This document shows, piece after piece, positions 53,344 through 63,064 of a stretch of DNA of 64,000 nt (its first letter is position 1; every line of letters starts with the position of its first letter). The translations under genes and the position numbers were made by a program. Source of the DNA: Belliella aquatica. GTDB lineage: Bacteria; Bacteroidota; Bacteroidia; Cytophagales; Cyclobacteriaceae. The stretch is taken from positions 290,523-354,522 of the forward strand of contig NZ_BMFD01000001.1 of NCBI RefSeq assembly GCF_014637795.1, read 5' to 3'. The notes under the pieces were generated by a model, which saw only the letters and a program-made list of their open reading frames with translations, was not told the DNA's origin and did no database searches.

Positions 53344-55746
53344 TTATTTTATATCTATTGTAAGTTTTTGATTTTTAGATTTTTGGGTGTGCAACAAAAT
53401 CACTTTTTTTGCACTGTCATAGCTCCAGCTTTGGTTATCATCCGTCTGAAAAAAATCCTTTCCATTGATTTGGACAAGTTGTGGCACTTTTTCATAATGG
53501 ATTTTCAAAAGAAATTCTCTGGTTGGTATATCGTAATTTCCAGTTGTTTCAAAAAGTGTTATCTGCCTAGAGTTGTTGATACTTCTTGACTCTATTCGCG
53601 TAGAACCGTATTGACTCTCTGTATATTTTTCTGATAAACCATCGTCTTCATACAACTCAAAACTCCCATCAGCTCCAGTGAATACTTCCAGCGAAATCCT
53701 TCCATAATCTTTTCTATTATCAAAAAGAATATCGTCTTGCATTGGAATAATTCCACCAGCTTTGACAAAAATTGGAAGGGTTTCTAAAGGAGTTACAATG
53801 TTGTAATATTCGTTCCCATCGTAGGATTTTCCTGTCCAGAAATCAAACCATTTACCTTTAGGAAGATATACGACTCTTGTCTGTGCACCTTTTGTGGTCA
53901 CTGGACAAATGATCATCTGATCTCCAAAATAATATTGATCGTCAATTGTATAGGTGTTGAGATCATCTTGATGGTGCAAAGCCAATGCACGCATTATTGG
54001 TATTCCTGTTTGATGCTGTTGGAATGCAGTAGAGTAAATATATGGAATCAAGCGGTACCGTAGCTTTGCATATTTGGTAAAAATCTCCTCAGCAGCTGCC
54101 CCATAGTTCCAAGGCTCCTTGTAGCCGGGATGATCCATTCCAAAAACATGGGCAATAGGGCTAAACATCCCAAATTGAACCCATCTTGCAAATAATTCGG
54201 GATCTGCATCATGCTCAAAACCTCCCATATTGTGAGACCAATACCCAACTCCAGAAAGTCCTATATTGATTCCGGCACGGATTACCGGAGCGAAATATTG
54301 CCATTCACTAGGCCAATCTCCTGCCCAAATGAATGGATAACGCTGTATGCCAGCATATCCTTCACGCGTGTGGTTCATTCCACGCATGTTGTTGTGTTTC
54401 TTGAATTTTTCGAAAGGTGCTTTCGCGTAGGCTACAGGAAATACATTATGCAATTTTTTTGCCTCAGCACTCGTAGGACCTGTTTTATTGCTTTCGTTCG
54501 CTTGTCTTCCAAATGCGCTGCCTTCATCAGTTTTCAAAAACATGGCGCCAATTTCAGCAATCTTCATCACACCATTTTCCCACCACCAATCGACTGCTTT
54601 TTCATCGAAAAAATTAACAAATTCGCCCTTATTATTTTCTTCTGGGTAGACATGACCTGCTTCACGTGCTTGGTCAAGTAAATTTAGGCTATTTCCATTG
54701 TCGAATCGGGGTCTAACGTGTAAGCCGACCATATTGACATCCATATTATAGAGCTGATCAAACATTCCTTTGGGATCGGTAAATGTTTCTCTCCATTCGA
54801 AAGAGGTGGCTCCGCTTCCCCCGTTTTTACCGAATAGCCTCCAAGTAGAATCTAAGTGTAGGACATCAAATGGGATTCCCTTTTGTCTGTATCTTTTGGC
54901 AAGCGCAATGACGTACTCTCCTGAAGTCAGATGCTCGTGCCCCCAAGTTCCTCCGCTGTAAGTCCCAACATGCAAACCATGGGCAAAGCGGGGAAGTAAA
55001 GGAGATTTTCCTGTCAAGTCCGTGTAATGATTGATCAAGTGAGTAAATTCTGGACCATACATGAAAAAATAATCCACGTGTGTTCCTTCAGCTTGGAACG
55101 TCAATCTGTCTTTCTGCGATTTTCCCAAATCAAAAGTACTAGGCTGTGTAGTGTGGTAGAAAATGCCATAACCTTTGGTACTCATCATAAATGGAACTGG
55201 TGCGTAATTGGCTTCTAGGATATTGTATGCACCAATAATATGCGGCCTTTGAAGACCTCTACCGACATTCATTTCTAATGATTTTCCTTTTTGATCTATG
55301 AAATCCATTCTTTCACCAAACCCAAAAAAATGTTCGTCAGAAAATATGTTTTTGGAAATACCAACACTGACTTCCTTTTGGTAATAGCCCCCGTGATTTG
55401 TGGCCTCTTCTGAAGAAATCAGATCGCCGTCAGCATTATACACTTTAATTGAAAGTGTTTTTTTATCGATTTCAACTTTGAGCGCTTTGGATTCTAAGGA
55501 ATAGGATTCGGGATTTTCTTCCCTGCTCACTGCAATAGCAGGCCATTGTTGTTGAGCAAGCATGTAGGAAAATTCATCATCGGGGATTTGATTTCCAATT
55601 TTTACTCTGAACAAATCAGGCTTGTAGAATGCAATTTGTAAAGTGATATTTTCTGATTGAAAAAATTGCTCATGGTGAGATTGAGCTATAGCGTTTGGTT
55701 GAAAACGAAGTAAAATTATGAAGAGAAAAAAGGCGAATTTTTTCAT
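53344..55746 (-). CDS. GH31 alpha-glycosidase, exported
   Basis: This 800-residue enzyme has a signal peptide (FAFFLFIILLRFQPNAIAQ). The family 31 barrel is at about 240-590: nucleophile Asp in AMFLKTDEGSAFG, acid/base Asp in IWAGDWPSEW, plus GVGYWSHNMGGF and RWVQFGMFSPIAHVFG. Beta-sandwich domains flank it. The family covers alpha-glucosidase, alpha-xylosidase and related activities, and the motif KTDEG does not decide between them. In a rhamnosidase locus, trimming of xylosyl or glucosyl side groups from a rhamnose-containing glycan is plausible. Confidence 0.92.
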   Translation of the reverse strand: MKKFAFFLFIILLRFQPNAIAQSHHEQFFQSENITLQIAFYKPDLFRVKIGNQIPDDEFSYMLAQQQWPAIAVSREENPESYSLESKALKVEIDKKTLSIKVYNADGDLISSEEATNHGGYYQKEVSVGISKNIFSDEHFFGFGERMDFIDQKGKSLEMNVGRGLQRPHIIGAYNILEANYAPVPFMMSTKGYGIFYHTTQPSTFDLGKSQKDRLTFQAEGTHVDYFFMYGPEFTHLINHYTDLTGKSPLLPRFAHGLHVGTYSGGTWGHEHLTSGEYVIALAKRYRQKGIPFDVLHLDSTWRLFGKNGGSGATSFEWRETFTDPKGMFDQLYNMDVNMVGLHVRPRFDNGNSLNLLDQAREAGHVYPEENNKGEFVNFFDEKAVDWWWENGVMKIAEIGAMFLKTDEGSAFGRQANESNKTGPTSAEAKKLHNVFPVAYAKAPFEKFKKHNNMRGMNHTREGYAGIQRYPFIWAGDWPSEWQYFAPVIRAGINIGLSGVGYWSHNMGGFEHDADPELFARWVQFGMFSPIAHVFGMDHPGYKEPWNYGAAAEEIFTKYAKLRYRLIPYIYSTAFQQHQTGIPIMRALALHHQDDLNTYTIDDQYYFGDQMIICPVTTKGAQTRVVYLPKGKWFDFWTGKSYDGNEYYNIVTPLETLPIFVKAGGIIPMQDDILFDNRKDYGRISLEVFTGADGSFELYEDDGLSEKYTESQYGSTRIESRSINNSRQITLFETTGNYDIPTREFLLKIHYEKVPQLVQINGKDFFQTDDNQSWSYDSAKKVILLHTQKSKNQKLTIDIK

Positions 55747-55992
55747 TTTTTGATCTTGGGTTTATTTGAATTTAAAAAAGAAAGGCAATTCAAGTCTTGA
55801 AAGAGTAATAATCATTAGAAATTCTAAACCTAATTCATCCATCAAAAGAGAAAGATATTGCCATCTTTATAAATTAAGCTCTGTTTTTTTGACTACTCAG
55901 TAAAGAGAATTTTCTCAAAAAGATGAAAACCTAATCAGTCAAAAATACCCAAATCCATTGAGCCGACTATCCTTTACTCACCTGTTCAGATT

Positions 55993-56883
55993 CTATTTCA
56001 ACAACTGATCTAGCCAGTCCAAACTCAAGTCAATCCATTGTGAAGCGGTACCATGCCTGTTGGGGTCTCCCATGCCATAGCCGTGACCCCCTTTTTCGAA
56101 AAGATGCACTTCTGTTCTGATACCTAACGCTGCTAAAGCACTTGCATAGCGAATGGTATTCTCTACAGGAACTGCCTGATCATCCCAACTGTGGGCTAAA
56201 AATGCTGGAGGAGTCTCCTTAGTAACTTGCTTTTCATTAGAATAGAACTGCTCCCATTCTGAGTTTAATTGATTTCTGAGTAAGTTTTTTCTCGAACCTT
56301 CATGCGTCACCCCTTTATCCATGCTGATGACAGGATATACTAGAATGCTGAAATTTGGAAGACTAGAATCTTCTGCTTTTCCATGTACTGAAAGAGAAGA
56401 AGCCAAATGTCCGCCTGCTGAAAAGCCTAATACACCAATCTTTTCTGGATTGATGCGCCATTGTTGAGCGTAATTTCTCAGAATTTTTAAACCTTGTTTG
56501 GCATCTTCCAAAGGAACTTTCCAAGGCTCGAAGACCATGTTTGGATCTGGCAATCGATACTTCAAAACTGCGGCAACATAACCTTTTTCACTGTAGAATT
56601 TGGCAATATCATATCCTTCGTGGTTGATGGCTAGGTTGCTATATCCTCCACCAGGACAGATTAAAATAGCACGCCCATTTGCATTTTCCTCCCTTGGAAA
56701 GTAAACTGTAATATCAGGAATGGCAACACGTTCAACGTTCCCTCTTTCATTAATTTTATCTTCTTCGATGACTTCTTTAGTAAATGGAGCTTCGCGTTCC
56801 CAGAGCTTGATTTTCTCTGTTTTTTGAGAAAATGAATTGAAGCAAACACAGAAAAGAGCAATCGTGAAGAAGATCTGTTTCAT
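55993..56883 (-). CDS. Secreted alpha/beta hydrolase (carbohydrate esterase-like)
   Basis: This 296-residue protein has a signal peptide (FFTIALFCVCFNSFSQ). The catalytic triad is visible as GFSAGGHLASS (Ser), SWDDQAVP (Asp) and EKGGHGYGMGDP (His), with the oxyanion segment ILICPGGGYSNLA. It resembles the BD-FAE/acetylxylan esterase group that removes acyl groups from plant or algal polysaccharides. The start overlaps the stop of the 61-residue membrane protein (ATGA), so it is in the permease operon. Confidence 0.88.
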   Translation of the reverse strand: MKQIFFTIALFCVCFNSFSQKTEKIKLWEREAPFTKEVIEEDKINERGNVERVAIPDITVYFPREENANGRAILICPGGGYSNLAINHEGYDIAKFYSEKGYVAAVLKYRLPDPNMVFEPWKVPLEDAKQGLKILRNYAQQWRINPEKIGVLGFSAGGHLASSLSVHGKAEDSSLPNFSILVYPVISMDKGVTHEGSRKNLLRNQLNSEWEQFYSNEKQVTKETPPAFLAHSWDDQAVPVENTIRYASALAALGIRTEVHLFEKGGHGYGMGDPNRHGTASQWIDLSLDWLDQLLK

Positions 56884-57065
56884 ATTTCAGATTTTTCTGT
56901 GCTTTTATTAAGCCAAAATGGTGCGGTCAAAAACCAAATCAAAGTTCCTATAAACATGAGTATCTTTGAAGTTGCGGGTTCGATATACTTTGAAAAAACT
57001 AAGAATGAAGGGATGATAGTGAGTAGTAATCCAATGATTGATAATATGATTATTAGATTTTTCAT
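56880..57065 (-). CDS. Small two-segment membrane protein
   Basis: This 61-residue protein is almost wholly hydrophobic: LIIILSIIGLLLTIIPSFLVF and KILMFIGTLIWFLTAPFWL, with a short charged tail. It sits 9 bases after the permease stop and overlaps the esterase start by 4 bases, so translation is coupled through the trio. No family is recognised. An accessory role for the permease is possible but not shown. Confidence 0.7.
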   Translation of the reverse strand: MKNLIIILSIIGLLLTIIPSFLVFSKYIEPATSKILMFIGTLIWFLTAPFWLNKSTEKSEI

Positions 57066-57074
57066 GTCATTTTC

Positions 57075-58520
57075 TTAGTTTAATTCTTTTTCTGCTATGG
57101 TTTCTTGAAGATAAGCTGAAGATACCAAGGGTTTTTGAAATAATTTACTGAAAACCAAATAAGCAATGACCGCTATAAACCATCCCGGCAATCCTAAGAA
57201 GAAAATTTCAATTCCCATTAAGAGATTTAGTGCCAAGCAAAATCCTAAAGTGACTACCCAAGTGAATGCCACAGCTGGATTCAACTTTTTGCCTGATAGA
57301 GAGGCATAATTGCTCCTAAGTCCCCAACGCTCCATGTAGTAGACATCAATGAAAATCACTGCTCCAAGTGGCATCAAAATCAATCCATATAAAGCGACAA
57401 ACTCTAACAATTGCATCACCAAAGCAGGGAAGCAAGCGGCTATCGTGGTGAAAAGGCCTACAAACAGGGTTACTTTCCAGGTTTTCCAATTTGGATTTAT
57501 GGATTGAATGGCTAAACCTGCTCTGTAAAGAGTTGGATTTGCTGTGGTCCATCCTGCTATCACTACACATATTGCACCTGCTATTCCAGCTGCTTCATAA
57601 GCTATCGGTCCTGGAGCGAAAGTGAGGCTATTGTTTGACTCTAATAAAAAGAGAGAATATAGAATTCCAGAAGCTATCCAAGCAATGTAATGTCCCAAGA
57701 AAACCCCAGAAGCTGTAGAAAATCCAGCTGTCCATTTCTTTGCATATCTTAAAATTGAAAGATCAGCCATTCCGATGTGCATAGCCATATTACAAAACCA
57801 TGCAAAGAACATGATGTGCCAAAAGGTGAATTTACTTTGTCCTTCTAAGGGTACACCACTCCAGATTGTCTCTTGGGCTACAGGCCAAAAATCAGAAATT
57901 GAATTGATTCCTAGTCGAGGAAGAACACCTACAGCGGCAGCGATAAATACCATAATCATCCAAGGTGCTGCAATATTTGCAAATTTTGAAACTTGCTCAA
58001 AACCAAACATAGCGACTATTGTCGTAATGGTGCCTATAGCAAATACGGTCAATACCCAACCCAGCGAGTTTGGTAAAACATCTGTAAGTGTCGGCATTTC
58101 CAAATTGAAAGGAATACCAACAGCGGTAGCAGATACAGCGATCATTGCTCCAGCCAAAAAGCAAAATAGTCCTGCGTTTACTAGATTATACAATAAGGTA
58201 AATTTGGAACCAGCAATTTTCTCTAACTGATAATAGAGTGTAAGTCGGGTTTTGACGGCAATTCTCCCAGTAAAGAATGCCCAACTTAATACTGCTAAAA
58301 TATTCCCAATTAATAATCCAGTGACTAAATCAATAGCAGTTGCTCCATGAGCTACGAAGAGTGGGCCTAGTACGAATTCTGTTCCAGCTGTATGTTCGCC
58401 TGCATACGTTCCGATAAATTTTTTCCAACCCCTAAGTTTATTCTCTGGTATGGGTTGACGTTCGTATTCATTGATTGCATTAAGTTTTGCAATTAAGCCT
58501 GTGCTTTCGCTCATAATCAT
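57075..58520 (-). CDS. NCS1-family permease (cytosine/purine permease fold)
   Basis: This 481-residue protein has about 12 hydrophobic segments. The N-terminal signature region (GWKKFIGTYAGEHTAGTEFVLGPLFVAHGA) and the ADLSILRYAKKWTAGFSTA loop match bacterial nucleobase-cation-symport-1 transporters. Known members carry cytosine, hydantoins, allantoin or thiamine. Here it sits next to a GntR regulator and among rhamnose genes, with no other rhamnose transporter in the window, so L-rhamnose or an oligosaccharide product is the inferred cargo. The start may be the second Met (58514). Confidence 0.85.
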   Translation of the reverse strand: MIMSESTGLIAKLNAINEYERQPIPENKLRGWKKFIGTYAGEHTAGTEFVLGPLFVAHGATAIDLVTGLLIGNILAVLSWAFFTGRIAVKTRLTLYYQLEKIAGSKFTLLYNLVNAGLFCFLAGAMIAVSATAVGIPFNLEMPTLTDVLPNSLGWVLTVFAIGTITTIVAMFGFEQVSKFANIAAPWMIMVFIAAAVGVLPRLGINSISDFWPVAQETIWSGVPLEGQSKFTFWHIMFFAWFCNMAMHIGMADLSILRYAKKWTAGFSTASGVFLGHYIAWIASGILYSLFLLESNNSLTFAPGPIAYEAAGIAGAICVVIAGWTTANPTLYRAGLAIQSINPNWKTWKVTLFVGLFTTIAACFPALVMQLLEFVALYGLILMPLGAVIFIDVYYMERWGLRSNYASLSGKKLNPAVAFTWVVTLGFCLALNLLMGIEIFFLGLPGWFIAVIAYLVFSKLFQKPLVSSAYLQETIAEKELN

Positions 58521-58572
58521 TTTGGGTTGAAAAGAATGCTCAAAATATCAGCAATAGATAAAAGAACTATCC

Positions 58573-58588
58573 TGTACTTTGTTGTACA
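58573..58588. promoter_or_regulatory. Candidate operator between regulator and permease
   Basis: TGTAC (58573-58577) and GTACA (58584-58588) form an inverted repeat around TTTGTT, 53 bases before the permease start. A related sequence, CTGTCCTGTTGTGTAC (53312-53327), lies upstream of rhaD. It could be a site for the GntR-type regulator. Confidence 0.35.
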
Positions 58589-58592
58589 CTAT

Positions 58593-59642
58593 TTAGATCG
58601 ATCCTCTATCGATAAAGTTGAACACATTTTTCACAACTTCATGCTTGTGTTTTTTGATCATGTAGGCCGCAGTTTCGCCCATCACTTTAAAATTGGTTGA
58701 CATTACAGTAATTCCTAAAAGTTCTTTAAGAGGAGTGTCATTGTAAGATATAACCCCAATATCTTCTCCCATGGTGAATTTTTGATCTCGTATTTGTTTG
58801 ATCAAGCAAACGAGATCATTTTCTTCTATAGTGATGTAGGCATCATTGGTTTCCAATTCCATTTCAGGGTATATGGTTGGAATGATTTCAAAATCAAAAC
58901 CGTGGTTGACACAAAATTTATGAAAGCCACATTTGATTTCTGTTGGATATGGATAAAGCACATTTTCTGGATAGACGAGGACGATCTTTTCGTATTTTTT
59001 TAGTCTCGCAATTCCTTCTTTTAAGGCTTTATAGATATCTGATTTGAAATCTTGATAAATAGAAGCGACATTTTCTCCTAATTCAGGAATCATATTGTCC
59101 ATAATCACCAATTTTTCAGAAGGGATATTTTTTAACGCCTCGATTACTTGTGCATTATCATTTTGGTGCTTTTGGTTTTCGTCTTTGAAATGTGGCATGA
59201 CCACATAGTAATCATAAGCTCCCATATTTTCTTCTAGTATGTTGAGCAAGATTTTATGATCACAGTGATAGAGGTGGAGATCTACCTTTGAGGAATTGCC
59301 AAGACTTTCTATAAATGAATTGTAAATCCTTAGTTTGTAATTGCTTAGCTTATTGAGCAAAAACAAAACCTTTGTCTGGGATTGAGATACATTCCTTGCG
59401 ACATAGTATCCTTTTCCTTTTACTGAATGAATAATCTTTTGTTTTTTAAGTTGGTTGTAGGCTTTTTCAACGGTATCCCGAGAGAGATAAAACTCTTCAC
59501 TAATTTCATTTATAGATGGAATCTTCTCTCCAATAGTAAGGTATCCTCTTTCAATGTTTTCAATGATGGATTGGACTAATTGCTGGTACTTCGGAACGCG
59601 CGAATCGTTTTCAATTCTAATTAGAGTATCAAGTGTGATCAT
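58593..59642 (-). CDS. GntR-type regulator with sugar-binding C-domain
   Basis: This 349-residue regulator has an N-terminal winged HTH (about 15-80: GEKIPSINEISEEFYLSRDT, VEKAYNQLKKQKIIHSVKG). A LacI/periplasmic-binding-like effector domain follows (YYVVMPHF, KLVIMDNMIPELGENVASIY, IGVISYNDTPLKELLGITV). This AraR-like architecture is common for sugar regulators in Bacteroidota. Position among rhamnose genes points to L-rhamnose or rhamnulose as effector (inference). The 266-base upstream region has a perfect 12-bp palindrome that could be its own operator. Confidence 0.9.
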   Translation of the reverse strand: MITLDTLIRIENDSRVPKYQQLVQSIIENIERGYLTIGEKIPSINEISEEFYLSRDTVEKAYNQLKKQKIIHSVKGKGYYVARNVSQSQTKVLFLLNKLSNYKLRIYNSFIESLGNSSKVDLHLYHCDHKILLNILEENMGAYDYYVVMPHFKDENQKHQNDNAQVIEALKNIPSEKLVIMDNMIPELGENVASIYQDFKSDIYKALKEGIARLKKYEKIVLVYPENVLYPYPTEIKCGFHKFCVNHGFDFEIIPTIYPEMELETNDAYITIEENDLVCLIKQIRDQKFTMGEDIGVISYNDTPLKELLGITVMSTNFKVMGETAAYMIKKHKHEVVKNVFNFIDRGSI

Positions 59643-59715
59643 AGTGGGTTTATTATTTGTGCAATCGATTGTAATTTAGATTAAAATATCTTTTTATAAA
59701 AGGGATTTATGATAT

Positions 59716-59727
59716 GCTATGCATAGC
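59716..59727. promoter_or_regulatory. Candidate operator of the GntR-type regulator
   Basis: GCTATGCATAGC is a perfect 12-bp palindrome 74 bases upstream of the regulator start, in a very A+T-rich stretch flanked by TTTATAAA words. Autoregulation is a plausible reading. No second exact copy was found in the window. Confidence 0.35.
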
Positions 59728-59908
59728 TTTATAAAAAAATAGTCAATAAAATTTTATATTATAATTGAAAAACAAATAAAATTCTGTTTTTATCCCAAGA
59801 CCACTATATTTTTATAGATTAATTGTTTTTCATACACTTATACAGAAATTAATTCGCTGTCAACTTACATGTACTTACCTGCATAAAAAAAGCTTAAGTT
59901 TTTACCAA

Positions 59909-62716
59909 TTAATTTTTAAATCCTTTGATTTCAATTTTTCCATCTAATCCAGAGGGCATTACGTTCCAGCTAGATGCATCGAAGGGCTTATAGTCAATGT
60001 TGACGAAATTGATTTCGTGGTAATTTCTCCAAGAAATATTATTGATATCTAAATACCTGATGTGGTTCGCCATCAAATTAGCAACTTCAATTTTGATTTC
60101 ATTTTTACCCTGTACCAGCAGGCCTGAGATGTCCAATTTAAAAGGAAGACTCCAAACCTGGCCAGCAAAGTTTCCATTGATCCAGATTTTAGCACTTTCA
60201 TGTACCTTAGAAAAATTCAAAGTGTAATTCATTGATTTATCCAAGTCAAAATTAAACGAACCATGATAAGTCCCTTTTCCAGAATAAAAATCAGCATCAG
60301 TGTCACCTTGATTTGTCCATGTTGCTAAGCTAGGAATTGTTTGATCTTTAGGAGTCTTTGGACCGCCCTTTGAATCGAATGATATCCTCCAATCAGCAAA
60401 GATTTCTGATATTGAAGTAGGATCAGTATAGTAATTCCAACCTGATACTTGATCTGATTTTTGGTCAGTTGTCCTGATGATAATCGATTCTCCAGATTCT
60501 AGATGAAGATCTATTGCCAAGTATTTGTCTTTTCTTACTGAATTTGCAAGTCCAATTTTTCCATCCAAGGGGTTCATGAGGTATGCATTTTCAGAATTGG
60601 TCAGAAAATTTACAGGTTGACTGATGAGTCTGGAGGTATGGTTGACGACAAAGTAGTATTTGTCATGCCCTATTTTTCTTTTGATAAATTTTAGTCCCGA
60701 ATCGGAAATGCCTTCGGGGTAAATCTGTTCTTGCTCTAGACTTGAAGCTATATTTTCTGAAAGTAAAAGTTTCCCTTTTCCGTATGAAACCTGGTTTTTG
60801 CTTTCTAGTCCTGTTTTTTTCCAAAGTTTAGATACGCTCTCTCTATTTGATTCTAAATCTTGAAGCCCTGGAATATCTGCGGGTTTGGCTTGAAAAATAA
60901 TTGTAGCTCCATTCTCTGCGAGCATCAAAATATTTTCCAATGTTTCTAATGGCATAAATTCTACTTTCGGGATAATTAGCGTTTTAGCAGCACTTGCATT
61001 TTCATGACTTTTGATTTGTCCATTTCTGACATCAGCGCCTGAGATCATTTTGTCAGAAATGAAGTCGATAGAATACCCGAGTTCCATTAAAGATTTTGAC
61101 TGCTTGTAGAATTCTGTGGGATGTAGCCACTTATCAATATGATGTACAGAAATCAACTCCATTCTCCCTTCCGGATTTGCCCAGACATCATAAACTGGCC
61201 AATAAACAAGTAATTCATTATCAGGTTTTCCTGCCTGAAGTACTGATTGTGTTCTAGTAATATATTGATTGAATGCTGGGAGATGGTCCCAGAGGCTATT
61301 GTGTTGATTAAGGTTGAGAGAGGCGTAGAAAAGCCAACCCGGAAAAGCCACATCTTGAGGACTGTAAGTGACACCATGGTAAAAAACATGATTTACTCCA
61401 GCCAAAAACGTTTGGTCAAGCTCAGGTTTCATTTGAGAAAAAGACGATTTGAAATGCTCACCCAGCCATGTAAATGTCTCACAAGAAACCAAGTTTTTAC
61501 CTGTCAAATGTGCTGCTGAAGATGCAAATTTGAGCATGATTGGGTCAGGGTCTACGTTTCGAATATCAGCACTGTCTCTCCTCAAGCCTGGAATAGGGAA
61601 ATAGCTAGACCCAAAAGTTTCGCACTCTGGAATGTCTACTGCTCCATAAATATCAAGTAAGTTGCCCGGAGATCCATGTGCTTGGTTTTTGGTGAGTTTG
61701 CCCCTTTCCTTAGCCCAATCACTCCAGTTTTCCGTAAAATTTTCAATTAACAAGTCGTTTAATACTTGTCTATAATCAGATTTGACACGAATTGATTTTT
61801 CGCTTCCATTATTCTCAAGGAATTCAGGAAGCATCAATTTCAAATCATAGCCTTTTCTTTTTTCAAACTCATCAAAAAAATCTGCTGTAAAGTCTGCCCC
61901 ATACACTTCAAAGCTATCATTATAAAATGCTCTAAAATCTGGAAATTGTTTGTCAAAAGTTTCGTCAAATGATTGTAGGTAATTGTTGACTGCTGTTTTG
62001 AAAAAATGATCGAAAGTAAATCCTTCTCCACCTGGTGCAGCTCTTTTGACCTTTTGGCCTGTTTTTCCAAGATAGACTGCCTGTACTTTTTCAAGATCAC
62101 CAGGGATTTTCTCTAAGACATTTCCTTGAAGTAAATTTGTGATTTCTTTTCGCTCCCCATTCTTAAAAACACCAATGACATGGAGCAAAATCATTACTTC
62201 CTCTTTTTCATTTTTACCTTGAGGAATAATTTCTAACACTTGTTGTACACTGGTGAGTCCGTATTCTTGAATAATCATCTTGGAAGCGGCGTGTTCCATT
62301 CTTACTTGAGGACCACCAAATGGCCAACCAGTTCCTTGTGTTAAATCCACTCCCATACCAAGTTCACCAGCCTTATCCACAGTATGTTTTAGAACAGCGA
62401 TCCATTCAGGAGATAGAAATTCTAGATACCTATCTTCAAATCCTTTTGCGCCATAAATTGGTGCGATTTCTACACCGCCTAGTCCAATTTGTTCATATTC
62501 TTCTAGAAGAAAGTCAATATTTCCCCTATCAACCGCACTTCCCATCCACCACCATCTTGTCCAAGGCTTGCTTTCCTTGGTGACTATTGGCCATTGGTCT
62601 ACGGTTGTTTCGAAGGCGATGATTTCTTCCTCTTTGTTATCACCGCACGATATTACTCCAAAGAAGATGATGATGCTGGCAATCAGAGAGAGGTATTTAT
62701 GACTGGGAAATTTCAT
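59909..62716 (-). CDS. GH106-like alpha-L-rhamnosidase lipoprotein
   Basis: This 935-residue lipoprotein (IIIFFGVISCGDN, lipobox Cys about 24) has the GH106 opening SKPWTRWWWMGSAVDRGN and GLGGVEIAPIYG. A large barrel follows (DLTQGTGWPFGGPQV, GLRRDSADIRNVDP, SCETFTWLGEH, FYHGVTYSPQD), and C-terminal beta-sandwich domains with a lectin-like KIWINGNFAGQVWSLPF. GH106 enzymes release terminal alpha-L-rhamnose. It is anchored to a membrane, probably at the periplasmic or outer face. The rhamnose mutarotase gene is 33 bases upstream in the same transcript. Confidence 0.88.
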   Translation of the reverse strand: MKFPSHKYLSLIASIIIFFGVISCGDNKEEEIIAFETTVDQWPIVTKESKPWTRWWWMGSAVDRGNIDFLLEEYEQIGLGGVEIAPIYGAKGFEDRYLEFLSPEWIAVLKHTVDKAGELGMGVDLTQGTGWPFGGPQVRMEHAASKMIIQEYGLTSVQQVLEIIPQGKNEKEEVMILLHVIGVFKNGERKEITNLLQGNVLEKIPGDLEKVQAVYLGKTGQKVKRAAPGGEGFTFDHFFKTAVNNYLQSFDETFDKQFPDFRAFYNDSFEVYGADFTADFFDEFEKRKGYDLKLMLPEFLENNGSEKSIRVKSDYRQVLNDLLIENFTENWSDWAKERGKLTKNQAHGSPGNLLDIYGAVDIPECETFGSSYFPIPGLRRDSADIRNVDPDPIMLKFASSAAHLTGKNLVSCETFTWLGEHFKSSFSQMKPELDQTFLAGVNHVFYHGVTYSPQDVAFPGWLFYASLNLNQHNSLWDHLPAFNQYITRTQSVLQAGKPDNELLVYWPVYDVWANPEGRMELISVHHIDKWLHPTEFYKQSKSLMELGYSIDFISDKMISGADVRNGQIKSHENASAAKTLIIPKVEFMPLETLENILMLAENGATIIFQAKPADIPGLQDLESNRESVSKLWKKTGLESKNQVSYGKGKLLLSENIASSLEQEQIYPEGISDSGLKFIKRKIGHDKYYFVVNHTSRLISQPVNFLTNSENAYLMNPLDGKIGLANSVRKDKYLAIDLHLESGESIIIRTTDQKSDQVSGWNYYTDPTSISEIFADWRISFDSKGGPKTPKDQTIPSLATWTNQGDTDADFYSGKGTYHGSFNFDLDKSMNYTLNFSKVHESAKIWINGNFAGQVWSLPFKLDISGLLVQGKNEIKIEVANLMANHIRYLDINNISWRNYHEINFVNIDYKPFDASSWNVMPSGLDGKIEIKGFKN

Positions 62717-62749
62717 TGAGGCGAGTTTATTGAAGATGGTGAAAATAGC

Positions 62750-63064
62750 TTACAGTCTAAAAACCTCTTCCAAGGGAACAGAAACAGGTGAATGATCTTC
62801 ATGGGTATCCATAATGTCGGCCATGTAGGCCCACCATTTTTGAACAATCGCAGTATTTCCCAAATCTTGTGAACCACTTTCTCCTGTGACTTCTTGTACA
62901 GCAAAAAGTGTAGAGGTTTCTCTATCTAGAAATATACTGTAGTTGACTACGCCAGAATCCTTCAGTAAATCACGCAATTCAGGCCAGATTTCATCGTGTC
63001 TTTTTTTATATTCTGCCTCTGCACCAGGCTTAATCTTCATTCGGAAAGCGATTTGTTTTATCAT
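62750..63064 (-). CDS. rhaM: L-rhamnose mutarotase
   Basis: This 104-residue protein interconverts the alpha and beta anomers of L-rhamnose. The family pattern is complete: IAFRMKIKPGAEAEYKKRHD (active-site His about 23), YSIFLDRETSTLFAVQEV and VQKWWAYMADIM. Its start overlaps the preceding glycosidase gene by 35 bases, which argues for coupled expression. Confidence 0.95.
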   Translation of the reverse strand: MIKQIAFRMKIKPGAEAEYKKRHDEIWPELRDLLKDSGVVNYSIFLDRETSTLFAVQEVTGESGSQDLGNTAIVQKWWAYMADIMDTHEDHSPVSVPLEEVFRL

